Of a DNA stretch of 64,000 nucleotides, positions 28,479 to 37,158 are shown piece by piece; position 1 is the stretch's first letter, and every line of letters starts with the position of its first letter. This DNA comes from CAVPCY01 sp963770765 (lineage in GTDB: Bacteria > Actinomycetota > Coriobacteriia > Anaerosomatales > PHET01). Under the pieces are notes generated by a model. The model did no database searches, was not told the DNA's origin, and worked only from the letters and a program-made list of their open reading frames with translations. Position numbers and translations under genes: made by a program. The stretch spans positions 62,001-126,000 of the forward strand of contig CAVYQS010000014.1 of assembly GCA_963770765.1 (NCBI GenBank), read 5' to 3'.

Positions 28479-29091
28479 CTCCGTTTCGATCAAGGGCGCG
28501 GTCGAGGCGCTGCTCTTCGTGAGCGATGAACCGGTGTCCGCCGCGCGCCTCGCACGGGTCTTGGAGGTCGCGCCTGGCGAGGTGGAGGTCACGCTCGCGG
28601 ATCTCGCCGAGCAGTATCGTGAGCAGGAGCGAGGTTTTCAGCTGCGAGAGGTAGCGGGTGGGTGGCGCCTCTACACTCACCCCGCACATCACGACGTCAT
28701 CGAGGCCTACGTGCTGTCGTGGGACACGCGCAGGCTCTCGCAAGCAGCGCTCGAGGCGTTGGCGGTCGTGGCGTACCATCAACCGGTGACCCGCGTCGGA
28801 GTCAACGCGGTTCGCGGCGTCAACTCAGAGGGCGTCATCGCCTCGCTGATGGAGAAGGGACTCGTCCGCGAGACGGGCCGGGACAAGAATCAAGGAAACG
28901 CCATCCTGTACGGCACCACTCGCACGTTCCTGGAGAAGTTCGGTCTCAAGGACATCACTGATCTGCCGCCGCTCGAGGAGTTCGCTCCCGACTCGGATAC
29001 CGAGCGTGCCATCCGCGACAGACTCTCTGCGAGCGACGGTTCGTTCCTCGGTGACAGCGAGTCCGACGCCGACATCGCCGAGGTCGACTGA
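28471..29091 (+). CDS. scpB: Segregation and condensation protein B
   Basis: 206 residues with two winged-helix domains that bind the ScpA centre. Marks: GAVEALLFVSDEPVSAARLA at the start and LSQAALEALAVVAYHQPVTR with GVNSEGVIASLMEKGLVRETGR, the most conserved ScpB block, quoted in parts. The acidic C-terminal tail is variable. ATG 28471 inside the scpA end. Confidence 0.94.
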   Translation: MTDSVSIKGAVEALLFVSDEPVSAARLARVLEVAPGEVEVTLADLAEQYREQERGFQLREVAGGWRLYTHPAHHDVIEAYVLSWDTRRLSQAALEALAVVAYHQPVTRVGVNAVRGVNSEGVIASLMEKGLVRETGRDKNQGNAILYGTTRTFLEKFGLKDITDLPPLEEFAPDSDTERAIRDRLSASDGSFLGDSESDADIAEVD

Positions 29092-29095
29092 GCCC

Positions 29096-29887
29096 GTGAC
29101 TCCTGACTCCGAGGCGACACCGAAGAGCGGATCATCTCCGGTCGACGAACGCGTCGTCCCGCTTCGCCTGCAGAAGTTCCTCGCACGCGCGGGCGTGGCA
29201 TCGCGTCGCGGCAGCGAGGACCTGATGACAGCAGGGCGCGTGATGGTCAACGGGGAGACCGTGACCAGCTTGGGTACGAAGGTCGATCCTGCGGTCGACA
29301 CGGTCACCGTCGACGGGCGCGTGGTGGCGTATGCGGCGGGACCCGTGTACCTCGCGCTCAACAAGCCGGCCGGCTTCGTCACGACGATGAGCGATCCCGA
29401 GAATCGTCCCACCGTCGCCGATCTGGTACCGGTCGAGGAGTTCCCGGGCCTCTTCCCGGTCGGGCGGCTCGACTACGACACCACGGGCCTTCTCCTCTTC
29501 ACGACCGATGGCGAGTTGTCGCACCGGCTGCTCCACCCGCGCTGGAAGGTGCCAAAGACCTACATGGCGGTGGTGAACGGTCATCCGGGCCAGATCGCGA
29601 TGAAACATCTCAAGGACGGCGTGCGACTCGATGACGGGGTCACCGCCCCCGCTCAGGTGCGGATACTCGAGCGACGTGACACGACCGCGCTCGTCGAGAT
29701 CGTCATCGGCGAAGGCCGCAAGCGTCAAGTGCGCCGCATGTTCTCGGCGGTCTCGCATCCGGTACAGGAGCTGCACAGGCTCCGATTCGGCCCTGTTGGG
29801 CTGGGACTGCTGGCCGAGGGGTCGTGGCGCCACCTCACCGAGCCGGAGATCACGGCACTCCGCGACGCTGTCAGCAAGGAGCAGTAG
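29096..29887 (+). CDS. rluB: 23S rRNA pseudouridine synthase, RsuA/RluB family
   Basis: 263 residues. Residues 20-80 are an S4 RNA-binding domain (RLQKFLARAGVASRRGSEDL). The catalytic motif is GRLDYDTTGLLLFTTDGEL with the active Asp; ALNKPAGFVTT and EGRKRQVRRMF complete the family set. RluB acts on 23S U2605 in E. coli; RluE/F or RsuA substrate use cannot be excluded, but the scpAB neighbour is classical for RluB. GTG at 29096 is four bases after scpB. The stop codon abuts cobU. Confidence 0.9.
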   Translation: MTPDSEATPKSGSSPVDERVVPLRLQKFLARAGVASRRGSEDLMTAGRVMVNGETVTSLGTKVDPAVDTVTVDGRVVAYAAGPVYLALNKPAGFVTTMSDPENRPTVADLVPVEEFPGLFPVGRLDYDTTGLLLFTTDGELSHRLLHPRWKVPKTYMAVVNGHPGQIAMKHLKDGVRLDDGVTAPAQVRILERRDTTALVEIVIGEGRKRQVRRMFSAVSHPVQELHRLRFGPVGLGLLAEGSWRHLTEPEITALRDAVSKEQ

Positions 29888-30499
29888 ATGTCGCTGGTCG
29901 TCTTCACGGGCGGTGCGCGGAGCGGGAAGAGCTCCGCTGCCCAGAGTCTGGCCGCTGCGCGTGCGCTCGGCGGGGCATCGGTGTGCGTCGCGGTGTTCGG
30001 CAGGGCCACGGTCGACGGTGAGTTCTCTGCCCGCGTGGCAGAGCATCGGAGGTCGCGGCCTGCCGAGTGGATGACGATCGAGGCGAGCGACGCAGTCGAG
30101 TGGACGGACCGCGTGCCCCCGGAGGCGCTTCTGGTGGTGGACTGTCTCGGCACCCTGCTCGGGCTGGCGATGGAAGCGGCGTTCACCTCTTCGTCGCCCG
30201 AGAAGCTGGCCCGTGCTGACGCTGCCGAGCTTCCCGGCGGCGTCGCCGACGCGATAGAGCGCGCGTTCGATCCGGTGATCGAATGGCTCACCAGTCGGGA
30301 CGCCGACACCATCGTCGTGACCAACGAAGTGGGTGATGGCGTCGTGCCCGCTTACGCCACCGGCAGGCTCTTTCGCGACATGCTGGGACGAGCGAACCGC
30401 CGCCTGGTTGACCGGTCGGACCTCGCGTACCTGTGCGTCGCCGGTCGTCTCGTCGACCTCACTGAACTCGCGCGTGAGCCCTCGTGGCCCATCGACTGA
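29888..30499 (+). CDS. cobU: Adenosylcobinamide kinase / guanylyltransferase
   Basis: 203 residues. Phosphorylates adenosylcobinamide and transfers GMP to it in the nucleotide-loop branch of cobalamin synthesis. P-loop GGARSGKSSAAQ near the N-terminus; the guanylylated-His region EHRRSRPAEWMTIEA; VVDCLGTLLG; and VTNEVGDGVVPAYATGRLFRD, the CobU hallmark, quoted in parts. Starts right after rluB and begins a four-gene cob cluster. Confidence 0.93.
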   Translation: MSLVVFTGGARSGKSSAAQSLAAARALGGASVCVAVFGRATVDGEFSARVAEHRRSRPAEWMTIEASDAVEWTDRVPPEALLVVDCLGTLLGLAMEAAFTSSSPEKLARADAAELPGGVADAIERAFDPVIEWLTSRDADTIVVTNEVGDGVVPAYATGRLFRDMLGRANRRLVDRSDLAYLCVAGRLVDLTELAREPSWPID

Positions 30500-30526
30500 C
30501 GATCCGACTCCAGAGAGGACCCTTCG

Positions 30527-31609
30527 GTGGCCGACGAGAACGTGACATTCGAGGAGCAGCTGTGGGCGGTGGCGGGCTCTGTCGATCCCACCACGCCTGA
30601 GGCGGAGTCGCGCGCGTGGGAGCGGCTCGACAGCCTGACCAAGCCACCTCGCTCGCTCGGACGCCTCGAAGAGCTGGCGGCCCGTGTCGCACGCATCCAA
30701 GACGACGTGCGGCCGAGTGTCGCTCGGAAGGCGATCGTACTCGCCGCCGCCGATCACGGCGTCGTCGCAGAGGGGGTGTCTGCGTACCCGCAAGACGTCA
30801 CGTGGCAGATGGTCGCGAACTTCTCGGCACGTGGGGCGGCCATCAACCAGCTCGCTGATGCTGTCGGCGCGGAGGTCTTCATCTACGACATCGGTGTGGC
30901 GGCCGATACCGACCACCTGGATGGGGTCGAGCAGGTGAAGCTCGCCCGCGGAACCCGGAACATGGCCCTCGGGCCGGCGATGTCGCGTGATGAGTGCGCG
31001 CGCGCGGTTCTCGTCGGAGTGGAGGCTGCTCGAGAGCTCGCCGAACGTGGCTACGTACTGCTGGGTACCGGCGAGATGGGTATCGGCAACAGCACCGCCG
31101 CCGCCGCGCTCACTGCGGTCTTCGCAGGAACGTCACCGGAGCTGGCGGTCGGTCCGGGCACAGGGCTCGATCCGACAGGGGTGGCGCACAAGGTCGAGGT
31201 GGTGCGCCGGGCGATCCAGGTCAACCGCGTCGAAGAGCTCGATGCCCTCGGGGTGCTGGCGGCCGTGGGAGGTCTCGAGATCTCCATGCTCGCCGGCGTA
31301 GTCATCGGGTCCGCCCAGGAGGGCGTGTGCGTTGTCACCGACGGCTATATCTCCGGGGCCGCGACGCTTGCCGCGGTGGCCCTGTGTCCGATAGCCCGCG
31401 AGTACGTGTTCCCGTCGCACCAGTCGGTGGAGCCCGGTCACGCACTCGTACTGGATGCACTCGGACTGACACCCGTTCTCGATCTCGACATGCGGTTGGG
31501 GGAGGGCACCGGTGCGGCGCTGGCGTTCGGGATCATCGACGCCGCGTGTCGGATGATGTCGGGTATGGCCACGTTCGCCCAGGCGGGCGTGGCAGAGGCG
31601 AACGGGTGA
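30527..31609 (+). CDS. cobT: Nicotinate-nucleotide--dimethylbenzimidazole phosphoribosyltransferase
   Basis: 360 residues. Makes alpha-ribazole 5'-phosphate, the lower-ligand nucleotide. Marks: LAAADHGVVAEGVSAYPQDVT, LGTGEMGIGNSTAAAALTAVF and DMRLGEGTGAALAF with the catalytic Glu region near the C-terminus, quoted in parts. GTG at 30527 follows AGAGAGGAC. The stop overlaps the cobS GTG by four bases. Confidence 0.95.
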   Translation: MADENVTFEEQLWAVAGSVDPTTPEAESRAWERLDSLTKPPRSLGRLEELAARVARIQDDVRPSVARKAIVLAAADHGVVAEGVSAYPQDVTWQMVANFSARGAAINQLADAVGAEVFIYDIGVAADTDHLDGVEQVKLARGTRNMALGPAMSRDECARAVLVGVEAARELAERGYVLLGTGEMGIGNSTAAAALTAVFAGTSPELAVGPGTGLDPTGVAHKVEVVRRAIQVNRVEELDALGVLAAVGGLEISMLAGVVIGSAQEGVCVVTDGYISGAATLAAVALCPIAREYVFPSHQSVEPGHALVLDALGLTPVLDLDMRLGEGTGAALAFGIIDAACRMMSGMATFAQAGVAEANG

Positions 31610-32391
31610 ACACCGTCGTGAGGTCACCGCGCGTCATCGCAGACGCCCGAGAGGCGTTGTCGCTCATGACAGTCATACCGATGAACGCTGTTCAGCGAAC
31701 AGGTCCTCAGCCGGGAGTCGCCGCCTGGTTTCCTGCGGTGGGCCTCGCGCTCGGAGCACTCGCATGGGCACCGCTGCACCTCGCTTCGCGAGTCGGATGG
31801 AGCGGGAATGCCTCGCTGGTCGCCGGTGCCCTGGTGGTCACCCTCTGGGCTGCCTTGACTCGTTTGCTGCATTGGGATGGGCTGGCTGATGTCGCCGACG
31901 GCCTGTGGGGAGGTCACACCCCCGCCCGCAGACTCGAGATCATGTCCGACAGTACGATCGGGTCGTTCGGCGCGGCTGCCCTGGTGCTCACGGGGTGCGC
32001 GATGGTAGCGTCGGTCGGTTCTCTCGCCGCGCACGGGGTCTTTGCACCGCTCCTCGTGGTTCCCGCGCTTGCGCGCTTGAGCGCCACCTGCGCGGCATGG
32101 CTGGGAAGACCCGCGCGCGACGGCGGTCTGGGCCGCAGCATCATGGGTCGTCCGTCATCGGCCGATGTCGTCATCGCCGCAGCCACCGTGGCGGTCGCCA
32201 TCGCGCTGTTCACCGTGCTTCTGGGAGGTGCCGGGGCGGGACTGGCTGTGGCGGGGGTGGTGTTGGCGCTGGTCGTTCCTCACCTGCTGTCAGGCCCTGT
32301 CGGCGGCGTGACGGGAGACATCATGGGTGCGAGTGTGATGGTATGCGAAGTCGTGCTTCTCGGAATCGCTGCGATCCTGTGGGGTGCCTGA
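31606..32391 (+). CDS. cobS: Adenosylcobinamide-GDP ribazoletransferase
   Basis: 261 residues, several membrane helices. Joins AdoCbi-GDP and alpha-ribazole(-phosphate) in the last assembly step. Motif HWDGLADVADGLWGG with the acidic metal-binding residues, and RRLEIMSDSTIGSFGAAALV, are typical of CobS, as is the final GGVTGDIMGASVMVCE. GTG at 31606. It shares one base with the next start. Confidence 0.93.
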   Translation: MNTVVRSPRVIADAREALSLMTVIPMNAVQRTGPQPGVAAWFPAVGLALGALAWAPLHLASRVGWSGNASLVAGALVVTLWAALTRLLHWDGLADVADGLWGGHTPARRLEIMSDSTIGSFGAAALVLTGCAMVASVGSLAAHGVFAPLLVVPALARLSATCAAWLGRPARDGGLGRSIMGRPSSADVVIAAATVAVAIALFTVLLGGAGAGLAVAGVVLALVVPHLLSGPVGGVTGDIMGASVMVCEVVLLGIAAILWGA

Positions 32392-32975
32392 TGCTTGAAA
32401 CCGAGATCCTGCTTGTCCGCCATCCTGAGACCCGGGCGAACGTCGACGGAACGTTCGTGGGCCGTGGCGACTCCCCCTATACGCATGAGGGCCGCCGACA
32501 GCTATCCCGGGTGCCGCGCAAGATCTCCGTGTTTCGGCCGGACGTCGTCTGGTCGAGCCCCCTGCGACGAGCGCATCGGCTCGCTGAGAGGGCGGCGGCT
32601 GTGTCGGGAGTCGAACTCCGGGTCGACGAGCGGCTCGTCGAGCTCGACTTCGGGGCCGCTGAGGGGATGACGTTCGAAGAGGTCTCCTCGGCTGGGATCT
32701 CCTTCAACTACCGCAGCCGAGACGAGCCGGTCGCACCGGGCGGCGAGAGTCGTGGGCTGATCGAGGCGCGCACCGCCGCCTTCTGCGACGAGATCGTCTC
32801 GGTGGGTGGGAGGCATTGCATCGTCACTCATGGCGGGGTGTTCCGCGCGGGACTCGTCCACCTCCTGGGGTTGTCGTCGACTGACATCTGGGCGTTCCAC
32901 ATCCACAACGCGCAGTTGGCCGTGGTGCGCATGATCGACGGTCACGGGATGCTCGAACACTACGTCCAGGGCTGA
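32391..32975 (+). CDS. Histidine phosphatase, CobC-like (alpha-ribazole phosphatase candidate)
   Basis: 194 residues. A branch-1 histidine phosphatase fold: LLVRHPETRANVDGTFVGRGD, then ELDFGAAEGMTFEEV and the second catalytic His in CIVTHGGVFRAGLVHLLGL (quoted in parts). The usual RHG is RHP here, which is also seen in CobC-like proteins. The position at the end of cobU-cobT-cobS points to dephosphorylation of alpha-ribazole-5'-phosphate or cobalamin-5'-phosphate. The context makes this likely; sequence alone could not separate it from phosphoglycerate-mutase-like phosphatases. Confidence 0.75.
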   Translation: MLETEILLVRHPETRANVDGTFVGRGDSPYTHEGRRQLSRVPRKISVFRPDVVWSSPLRRAHRLAERAAAVSGVELRVDERLVELDFGAAEGMTFEEVSSAGISFNYRSRDEPVAPGGESRGLIEARTAAFCDEIVSVGGRHCIVTHGGVFRAGLVHLLGLSSTDIWAFHIHNAQLAVVRMIDGHGMLEHYVQG

Positions 32976-32983
32976 GTCGTCCG

Positions 32984-33013
32984 TTGACCCTCGCCGTCGG
33001 GCTGCGCTACCAT
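32984..33013 (+). promoter_or_regulatory. Promoter of the ileS T-box transcript
   Basis: TTGACC (32984-32989), an 18-base spacer and TACCAT (33008-33013). Transcription would start near 33020, just before the structured leader. Confidence 0.6.
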
Positions 33014-33020
33014 CGCGTGC

Positions 33021-33330
33021 GCCGCGGCTGATTGCGCGGTACTGTGTAGATACGACGGCTATGACGGCGGACGCGTGTTTCGCATCACGGGCTCATACAG
33101 CGAGCGGGAACGGTGCAAGCCCGCAGGGCACGAGCGAAGTCACATCACCCCTGAGTCCCGGACCGAACGGTGCTCTTCTCGGCACCCGGTAGATTCCGGC
33201 GGGAGCTCCCGATATCGAGCGGCCGAGTGGCGCACCCGCACGTCGTGGGCGCAAGCTGGGTGGTACCGCGGAGTGCCCCGACAGGCGTGCTTCGTCCCAG
33301 TAGACCGGGATGAGGCGCGCCTTTTCTATG
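33021..33330 (+). promoter_or_regulatory. T-box riboswitch leader of ileS
   Basis: The T-box sequence TGGGTGGTACCGCGG (33257-33271) is exact; it pairs with the acceptor end of uncharged tRNA. About 240 bases of structured leader precede it. A terminator at 33284-33325 follows, with GTCCC and GGGAT arms as in classic T-boxes. Uncharged tRNA-Ile should stabilise the antiterminator and allow ileS expression. The specifier codon is uncertain; ATC triplets at 33144-33146 and near 33083 are candidates. This leader fills the gap between the cob cluster and ileS. Confidence 0.9.
33284..33325 (+). terminator. T-box-controlled intrinsic terminator
   Basis: GGCGTGCTTCGTCCC pairs with GGGATGAGGCGCGCC (several G-U pairs) around AGTAGACC, followed by TTTT. 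It competes with the T-box antiterminator, so control is at transcription elongation. Confidence 0.8.
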
Positions 33331-33379
33331 TTTGAGAAGGAATGCGTGACGATCATCGACGAGAGGCATGTGAAGTTAC

Positions 33380-36154
33380 GTGGCCGACTACAAAGAGACG
33401 ATGAACCTGCCGCAGACGGCGTTTCCGATGCGCGCGAATCTCGCCCAGCGGGAGCCCGAATGGCTTGCTCGGTGGGATGAGATCGATGTCTACCGCACGT
33501 CGGTGGAGATGCGTCGGGGATGCGAACCGTTCATCCTCCACGATGGTCCGCCGTATGCGAACGGACACATCCACATGGGGACCGCGTACAACAAGGTCCT
33601 CAAGGACCTCATCGTGAAGTACAAGTCCATGCGCGGCTACTACTCGCCGTATGTGCCCGGCTGGGACTGCCACGGGCAGCCCATCGAGCACCAGGTCGAA
33701 AAGAAGCTCGGGCCCGAGAAGATGGCCAAGATATCGCAGGCCAAGCTCCGCGAGCTGTGCAGAGACTGGGCGATGGAGTTCGTCGACGTTCAGCGCAACG
33801 AGTTCAAACGACTGGGCGTGCGCGGTGACTGGGACGATCCCTACCTGACCCTCGACCCTGCGTACGAGGCCGGGAACGTGCGCATCTTCAAGAAGATGTA
33901 CTCCGATGGTGCGATCTACAAGGGGCGCAAGCCGATCCACTGGTGTGTGCGCTGCCATACCGCACTCGCCGAAGCCGAGATCGAGTACTCGGATGAGACG
34001 TCGACCTCGATCTATGTCGCCTTCAGGTTCGAGTCTCCGACTCCGTGGGATGCGCATGGTGACGTGAGTATCCTGATCTGGACGACCACCCCGTGGACTC
34101 TTCCGGCCAATGTGGCGGTGACGCTCGCGAATGATGCCGACTACGTCGGCGTCAAGCTTCCGGACGGCCGCGTGATGGTCGTAGCCGAGGACCTCGTCGC
34201 CGCGGTCGCCGACGCCGCCGGATGGGTCGACCACCAGGTCGTCGGCGGCACGGCGAAGGGAAGCGAGCTCGCCGGCCTGACCTACGCTCACCCCGTCCAC
34301 GACGGTGTGGAGGGTGTGATCATCACCGGTTCCCACGTGGAGCTGTCGACCGGCACGGGTGCCGTGCACACCGCGCCCGGTCACGGTGACGAGGACTATC
34401 TGGTGGGTCTGAAGTTCGGACTCCCCATGCCCATGCCCGTCCTCGATGACGGCACCTTCGACGAGGGCGGAGGTCCCTTTGCGGGATTGACCGTCCGCGA
34501 AGCCAACCCTGTCATCGTCGAGTGGCTCAAGGAGCGGGGGTCTTTGGTCGCGGCGGCCTCCATCTCCCACAGCTACCCTCACTGCTGGCGCTGCAAGCAG
34601 CCGGTCATCTTCCGGGCGACCGAGCAGTGGTTCGTGAGCATGGATCGTACGGGACTACGCGCCGATGCGATGAGGGCCATCGGCGATGTCGAGTGGATCC
34701 CCGGGTGGAGTGTCAACCGCATCTCGGCCATGGTGGGCGATCGCCCCGACTGGTGCATCAGCCGGCAACGTGCCTGGGGCGTGCCGATACCCGTCTTCAC
34801 GTGCGTGAAGTGCGGAGAGACCGTCGCTTCCGATGAGACCTTCGATGCGGTCATCGGACTCTTCGAGACCGAGGGCGCCGACGCATGGTTCACTCGGGCG
34901 CCGTCGGAGTACCTTCCTTCCACGGTGTCGTGTTCGAGGTGCGGAGGTTCCGACCTGAAGCCCGAGCGCGACATCGTCGACGTGTGGTGGGAGTCGGGCG
35001 TCTCACATACCAGTGTGCTGGATTCGCGAGATGAGCTTCACCGGCCCGCAGAGATGTACCTCGAAGGGAGCGATCAGCACCGCGGATGGTTCCAGTCGTC
35101 GCTCCTCACGAGCGTCGGCGCCTACGGCGTCGCTCCGTTCGAGAAGGTGCTTACACACGGCTTCATCGTCGACGGCGACGGGCGAAAGATGTCCAAGTCG
35201 CTCGGCAACGTCGTCTCACCGCTCGACATCATCAAGAAGTCCGGCGCGGACATCATCAGACTCTGGGTGGCGTCTGCCGACTACGGTCAGGATGTGAGCG
35301 TATCCGACGAGATCCTGGACCGCACGAGCGAAGCTTATCGCCGCATCCGCAACACGTTTCGATTCCTGCTCTCGAACCTCTACGACTACGACCCCGAGCA
35401 CGATGTGGCGTGGGAGGACATGCCGGTGCTCGACCGGTTCGCGCTCGTCGAGCTCTCTGAGGTGCTGTCCAAGGTCACTCACCATTACGACGAGTGGCGC
35501 TTCCACATGGTCTACCGAACGATCCTGGACTATGCCGGCGACCTGTCCTCGGTCTACCTTGACGTGGTCAAGGACCGCCTCTACGCGGATGCGCCCGACA
35601 GCGCTTCGCGCAGGAGCGCCCAGACGGTGCTCGCACGTATCCTCGGCGTCCTTGTTCGGGTGCTCGCCCCCGTCCTCTCCTTCACGTGTGAGGAAGTCTG
35701 GGGATTCATGCCCGAGTCCCTCCGCGACGCGGAGAGCGTTCAGTTGTCCGAGTGGCCGGCCATGGAGCTTCCGGCCGATCAGGCCGCACGGATCGCCGCC
35801 ACGTTCTCGGTGGTGATCGAGGCTCGTGAAGCGGCCAACGCGGTGCTCGAGCATGCACGTGCCGAGAAGACCATCGGGAAGAGCCAGGAGGCTGCCATCT
35901 TCCTCACGGTGCCGCCTTCCGCCATGGGGGCACTGACCGAGTTCGGTACGGCGGGACTGGCCGAGTTTCTCATCGTGTCCGAGGTGCATCTCTCCAGCGG
36001 CTCGGCGGATTCGGGGTCTGTCGTCGCCTCGGTGGGACTCGCCTCCGGCGAGAAATGCCCCCGGTGCTGGAATCTCCGTGAACTGGGCACCGATCCTGAG
36101 CACCCCGAGGTCTGCGGGCGGTGCGCCGGGGTGCTCGCGTCGCTCGCGATGTGA
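33380..36154 (+). CDS. ileS: Isoleucyl-tRNA synthetase
   Basis: 924 residues, class I synthetase with editing domain. HIGH motif appears as NGHIHMGTAYNK; KMSKS is GRKMSKSLGN. The CP1 editing region shows WTTTPWTLPANVAV and TAPGHGDEDY with the catalytic Thr and Asp. The C-terminal zinc finger CPRCWNLRELG with CGRCAGV is the bacterial (IleS1) type, which is usually mupirocin-sensitive. GTG 33380 is the first possible start in frame after a stop at 33371. Expression is under the upstream T-box; a terminator follows at 36213. Confidence 0.96.
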   Translation: MADYKETMNLPQTAFPMRANLAQREPEWLARWDEIDVYRTSVEMRRGCEPFILHDGPPYANGHIHMGTAYNKVLKDLIVKYKSMRGYYSPYVPGWDCHGQPIEHQVEKKLGPEKMAKISQAKLRELCRDWAMEFVDVQRNEFKRLGVRGDWDDPYLTLDPAYEAGNVRIFKKMYSDGAIYKGRKPIHWCVRCHTALAEAEIEYSDETSTSIYVAFRFESPTPWDAHGDVSILIWTTTPWTLPANVAVTLANDADYVGVKLPDGRVMVVAEDLVAAVADAAGWVDHQVVGGTAKGSELAGLTYAHPVHDGVEGVIITGSHVELSTGTGAVHTAPGHGDEDYLVGLKFGLPMPMPVLDDGTFDEGGGPFAGLTVREANPVIVEWLKERGSLVAAASISHSYPHCWRCKQPVIFRATEQWFVSMDRTGLRADAMRAIGDVEWIPGWSVNRISAMVGDRPDWCISRQRAWGVPIPVFTCVKCGETVASDETFDAVIGLFETEGADAWFTRAPSEYLPSTVSCSRCGGSDLKPERDIVDVWWESGVSHTSVLDSRDELHRPAEMYLEGSDQHRGWFQSSLLTSVGAYGVAPFEKVLTHGFIVDGDGRKMSKSLGNVVSPLDIIKKSGADIIRLWVASADYGQDVSVSDEILDRTSEAYRRIRNTFRFLLSNLYDYDPEHDVAWEDMPVLDRFALVELSEVLSKVTHHYDEWRFHMVYRTILDYAGDLSSVYLDVVKDRLYADAPDSASRRSAQTVLARILGVLVRVLAPVLSFTCEEVWGFMPESLRDAESVQLSEWPAMELPADQAARIAATFSVVIEAREAANAVLEHARAEKTIGKSQEAAIFLTVPPSAMGALTEFGTAGLAEFLIVSEVHLSSGSADSGSVVASVGLASGEKCPRCWNLRELGTDPEHPEVCGRCAGVLASLAM

Positions 36155-36212
36155 CCCGAGCGACGGCTCGGGCCGCGCCCTGATGGTATACTCACATGGT
36201 TGGAACGGTTGG

Positions 36213-36237
36213 AACGCCCGGCACCGCCGGGCGTTTT
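36213..36237 (+). terminator. Intrinsic terminator after ileS
   Basis: AACGCCCGGC and GCCGGGCGTT form a perfect 10-bp stem with loop ACC, then TT beyond the stem. Just upstream are a TATACT -10-like hexamer (36187-36192) and two tandem copies of GGTTGGAAC (36198-36216). If that -10 is used, the hairpin would sit in the leader of the DksA-like gene and could attenuate it. Confidence 0.75.
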
Positions 36238-36265
36238 GGCATGGTGCTTCGGAGGGTGGTGCAGC

Positions 36266-36631
36266 ATGGAAGAGAATGACTTCGCTGAATTGCGCGACCA
36301 CCTAGAGCGAGATCTCGAACGCCTTGAGGCGGAGATCGCCAAGCTCGACGCCGAGGAGCGGGAGACCATCTCCGAGGCATCGGGCGAGAACAACTACCGC
36401 GACCACATGGCCGACCAGGGTTCAGCGACGTTCGAGCGGGAGCTCGACATGACGCTGGAGGAGAACCTGCGGTCTTCGCTCGGAGACGTTCGCGCAGCAC
36501 TGCAGCGCATGTCAGACGGCGTCTACGGCGTGTGCGCGCGGTGTTCGGCCGACATACCCGTGGACCGGCTTCAAGCCGTTCCCACCGCGAGTCTGTGTAT
36601 ACGGTGCAAGGAAGCAGAAGAGTCCCGCTGA
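36266..36631 (+). CDS. DksA/TraR-family zinc-finger protein
   Basis: 121 residues. The N-terminal 80 form a charged helical hairpin (LRDHLERDLERLEAEIAKLDAE), quoted in part, and GENNYRDHMADQGSATFERE. The C-terminal zinc finger is CARCSADIPVDRLQAVPTASLC with IRC: C-x2-C-x17-C-x2-C. The family binds the secondary channel of RNA polymerase. The coiled-coil tip acidic DxxDA of true DksA is not obvious, so it is a TraR/YteA-like homologue. ATG 36266 follows GGAGGGTGG. It overlaps lspA. Confidence 0.85.
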   Translation: MEENDFAELRDHLERDLERLEAEIAKLDAEERETISEASGENNYRDHMADQGSATFERELDMTLEENLRSSLGDVRAALQRMSDGVYGVCARCSADIPVDRLQAVPTASLCIRCKEAEESR

Positions 36632-37158
36632 CCCTGCGTCACAGCGCCTTGACCTTCTGGTCGATCGTGCTCGTGACGTTGGGGATAGATCAGGCAGTCA
36701 AGTTCCTGGTGCGCGACCGCATGGTCGAGGGCGCCTCGATACCGGTTGTCGCGGACGTCTTCCACCTCACGTTCGTGCGCAACATGGGGGCGGCCTTCGG
36801 GTTGTTCCCGGGCAAGCAACCGGTCTTCATCACGACGACGGTCGTCGTACTGTTCGTGATCGCAGCCTACTGGCGACGCTCGCGTCCGCATTCGCTGCCG
36901 ATCGTCGTCGCCCTGGGGCTCATCGCAGGCGGATCCATCGGAAACGCGATAGACCGCCTCGTCCTCGGATCGGTGACCGACTTCCTGGACTTCGTCCTGA
37001 TCGACTTCCCGGTCTTCAACGTCGCGGACTCCGCGATCTTCGTAGGAGTGGCGATCCTCATAGGCTGGCTGCTGTTCGTGCCTGATCCGGTTCAAGAGGA
37101 GTCAGCCGCGATCGCCGAGCCGACCCCCGCAGACGACGTCCCTGAGAGCGAGGCCTAG
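36604..37158 (+). CDS. lspA: Lipoprotein signal peptidase
   Basis: About 184 residues with four transmembrane helices; removes signal peptides of prolipoproteins. The catalytic Asp motifs are IGNAIDRLVLGSVTDFLDF (GNxxDRxxxGxVxDF) and VFNVADSAIFVG (FNxAD). The conserved N of TFVRNMGAAFGLF is present. The acidic tail (ESAAIAEPTPADDVPESEA) is unusual in length. The start is uncertain: GTG 36604 is chosen, overlapping the zinc-finger gene, with GTG 36595 as an alternative. It shares one base with rluD, its usual neighbour. Confidence 0.92.
   Translation: MQGSRRVPLTLRHSALTFWSIVLVTLGIDQAVKFLVRDRMVEGASIPVVADVFHLTFVRNMGAAFGLFPGKQPVFITTTVVVLFVIAAYWRRSRPHSLPIVVALGLIAGGSIGNAIDRLVLGSVTDFLDFVLIDFPVFNVADSAIFVGVAILIGWLLFVPDPVQEESAAIAEPTPADDVPESEA

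Noticed and set aside
33075..33335. Short open frames in the ileS leader
   Set aside because: They lie inside the T-box RNA and show no conserved protein pattern.
33353..34582. 409-codon minus-strand open frame opposite ileS
   Set aside because: Antisense shadow of a certain synthetase gene.
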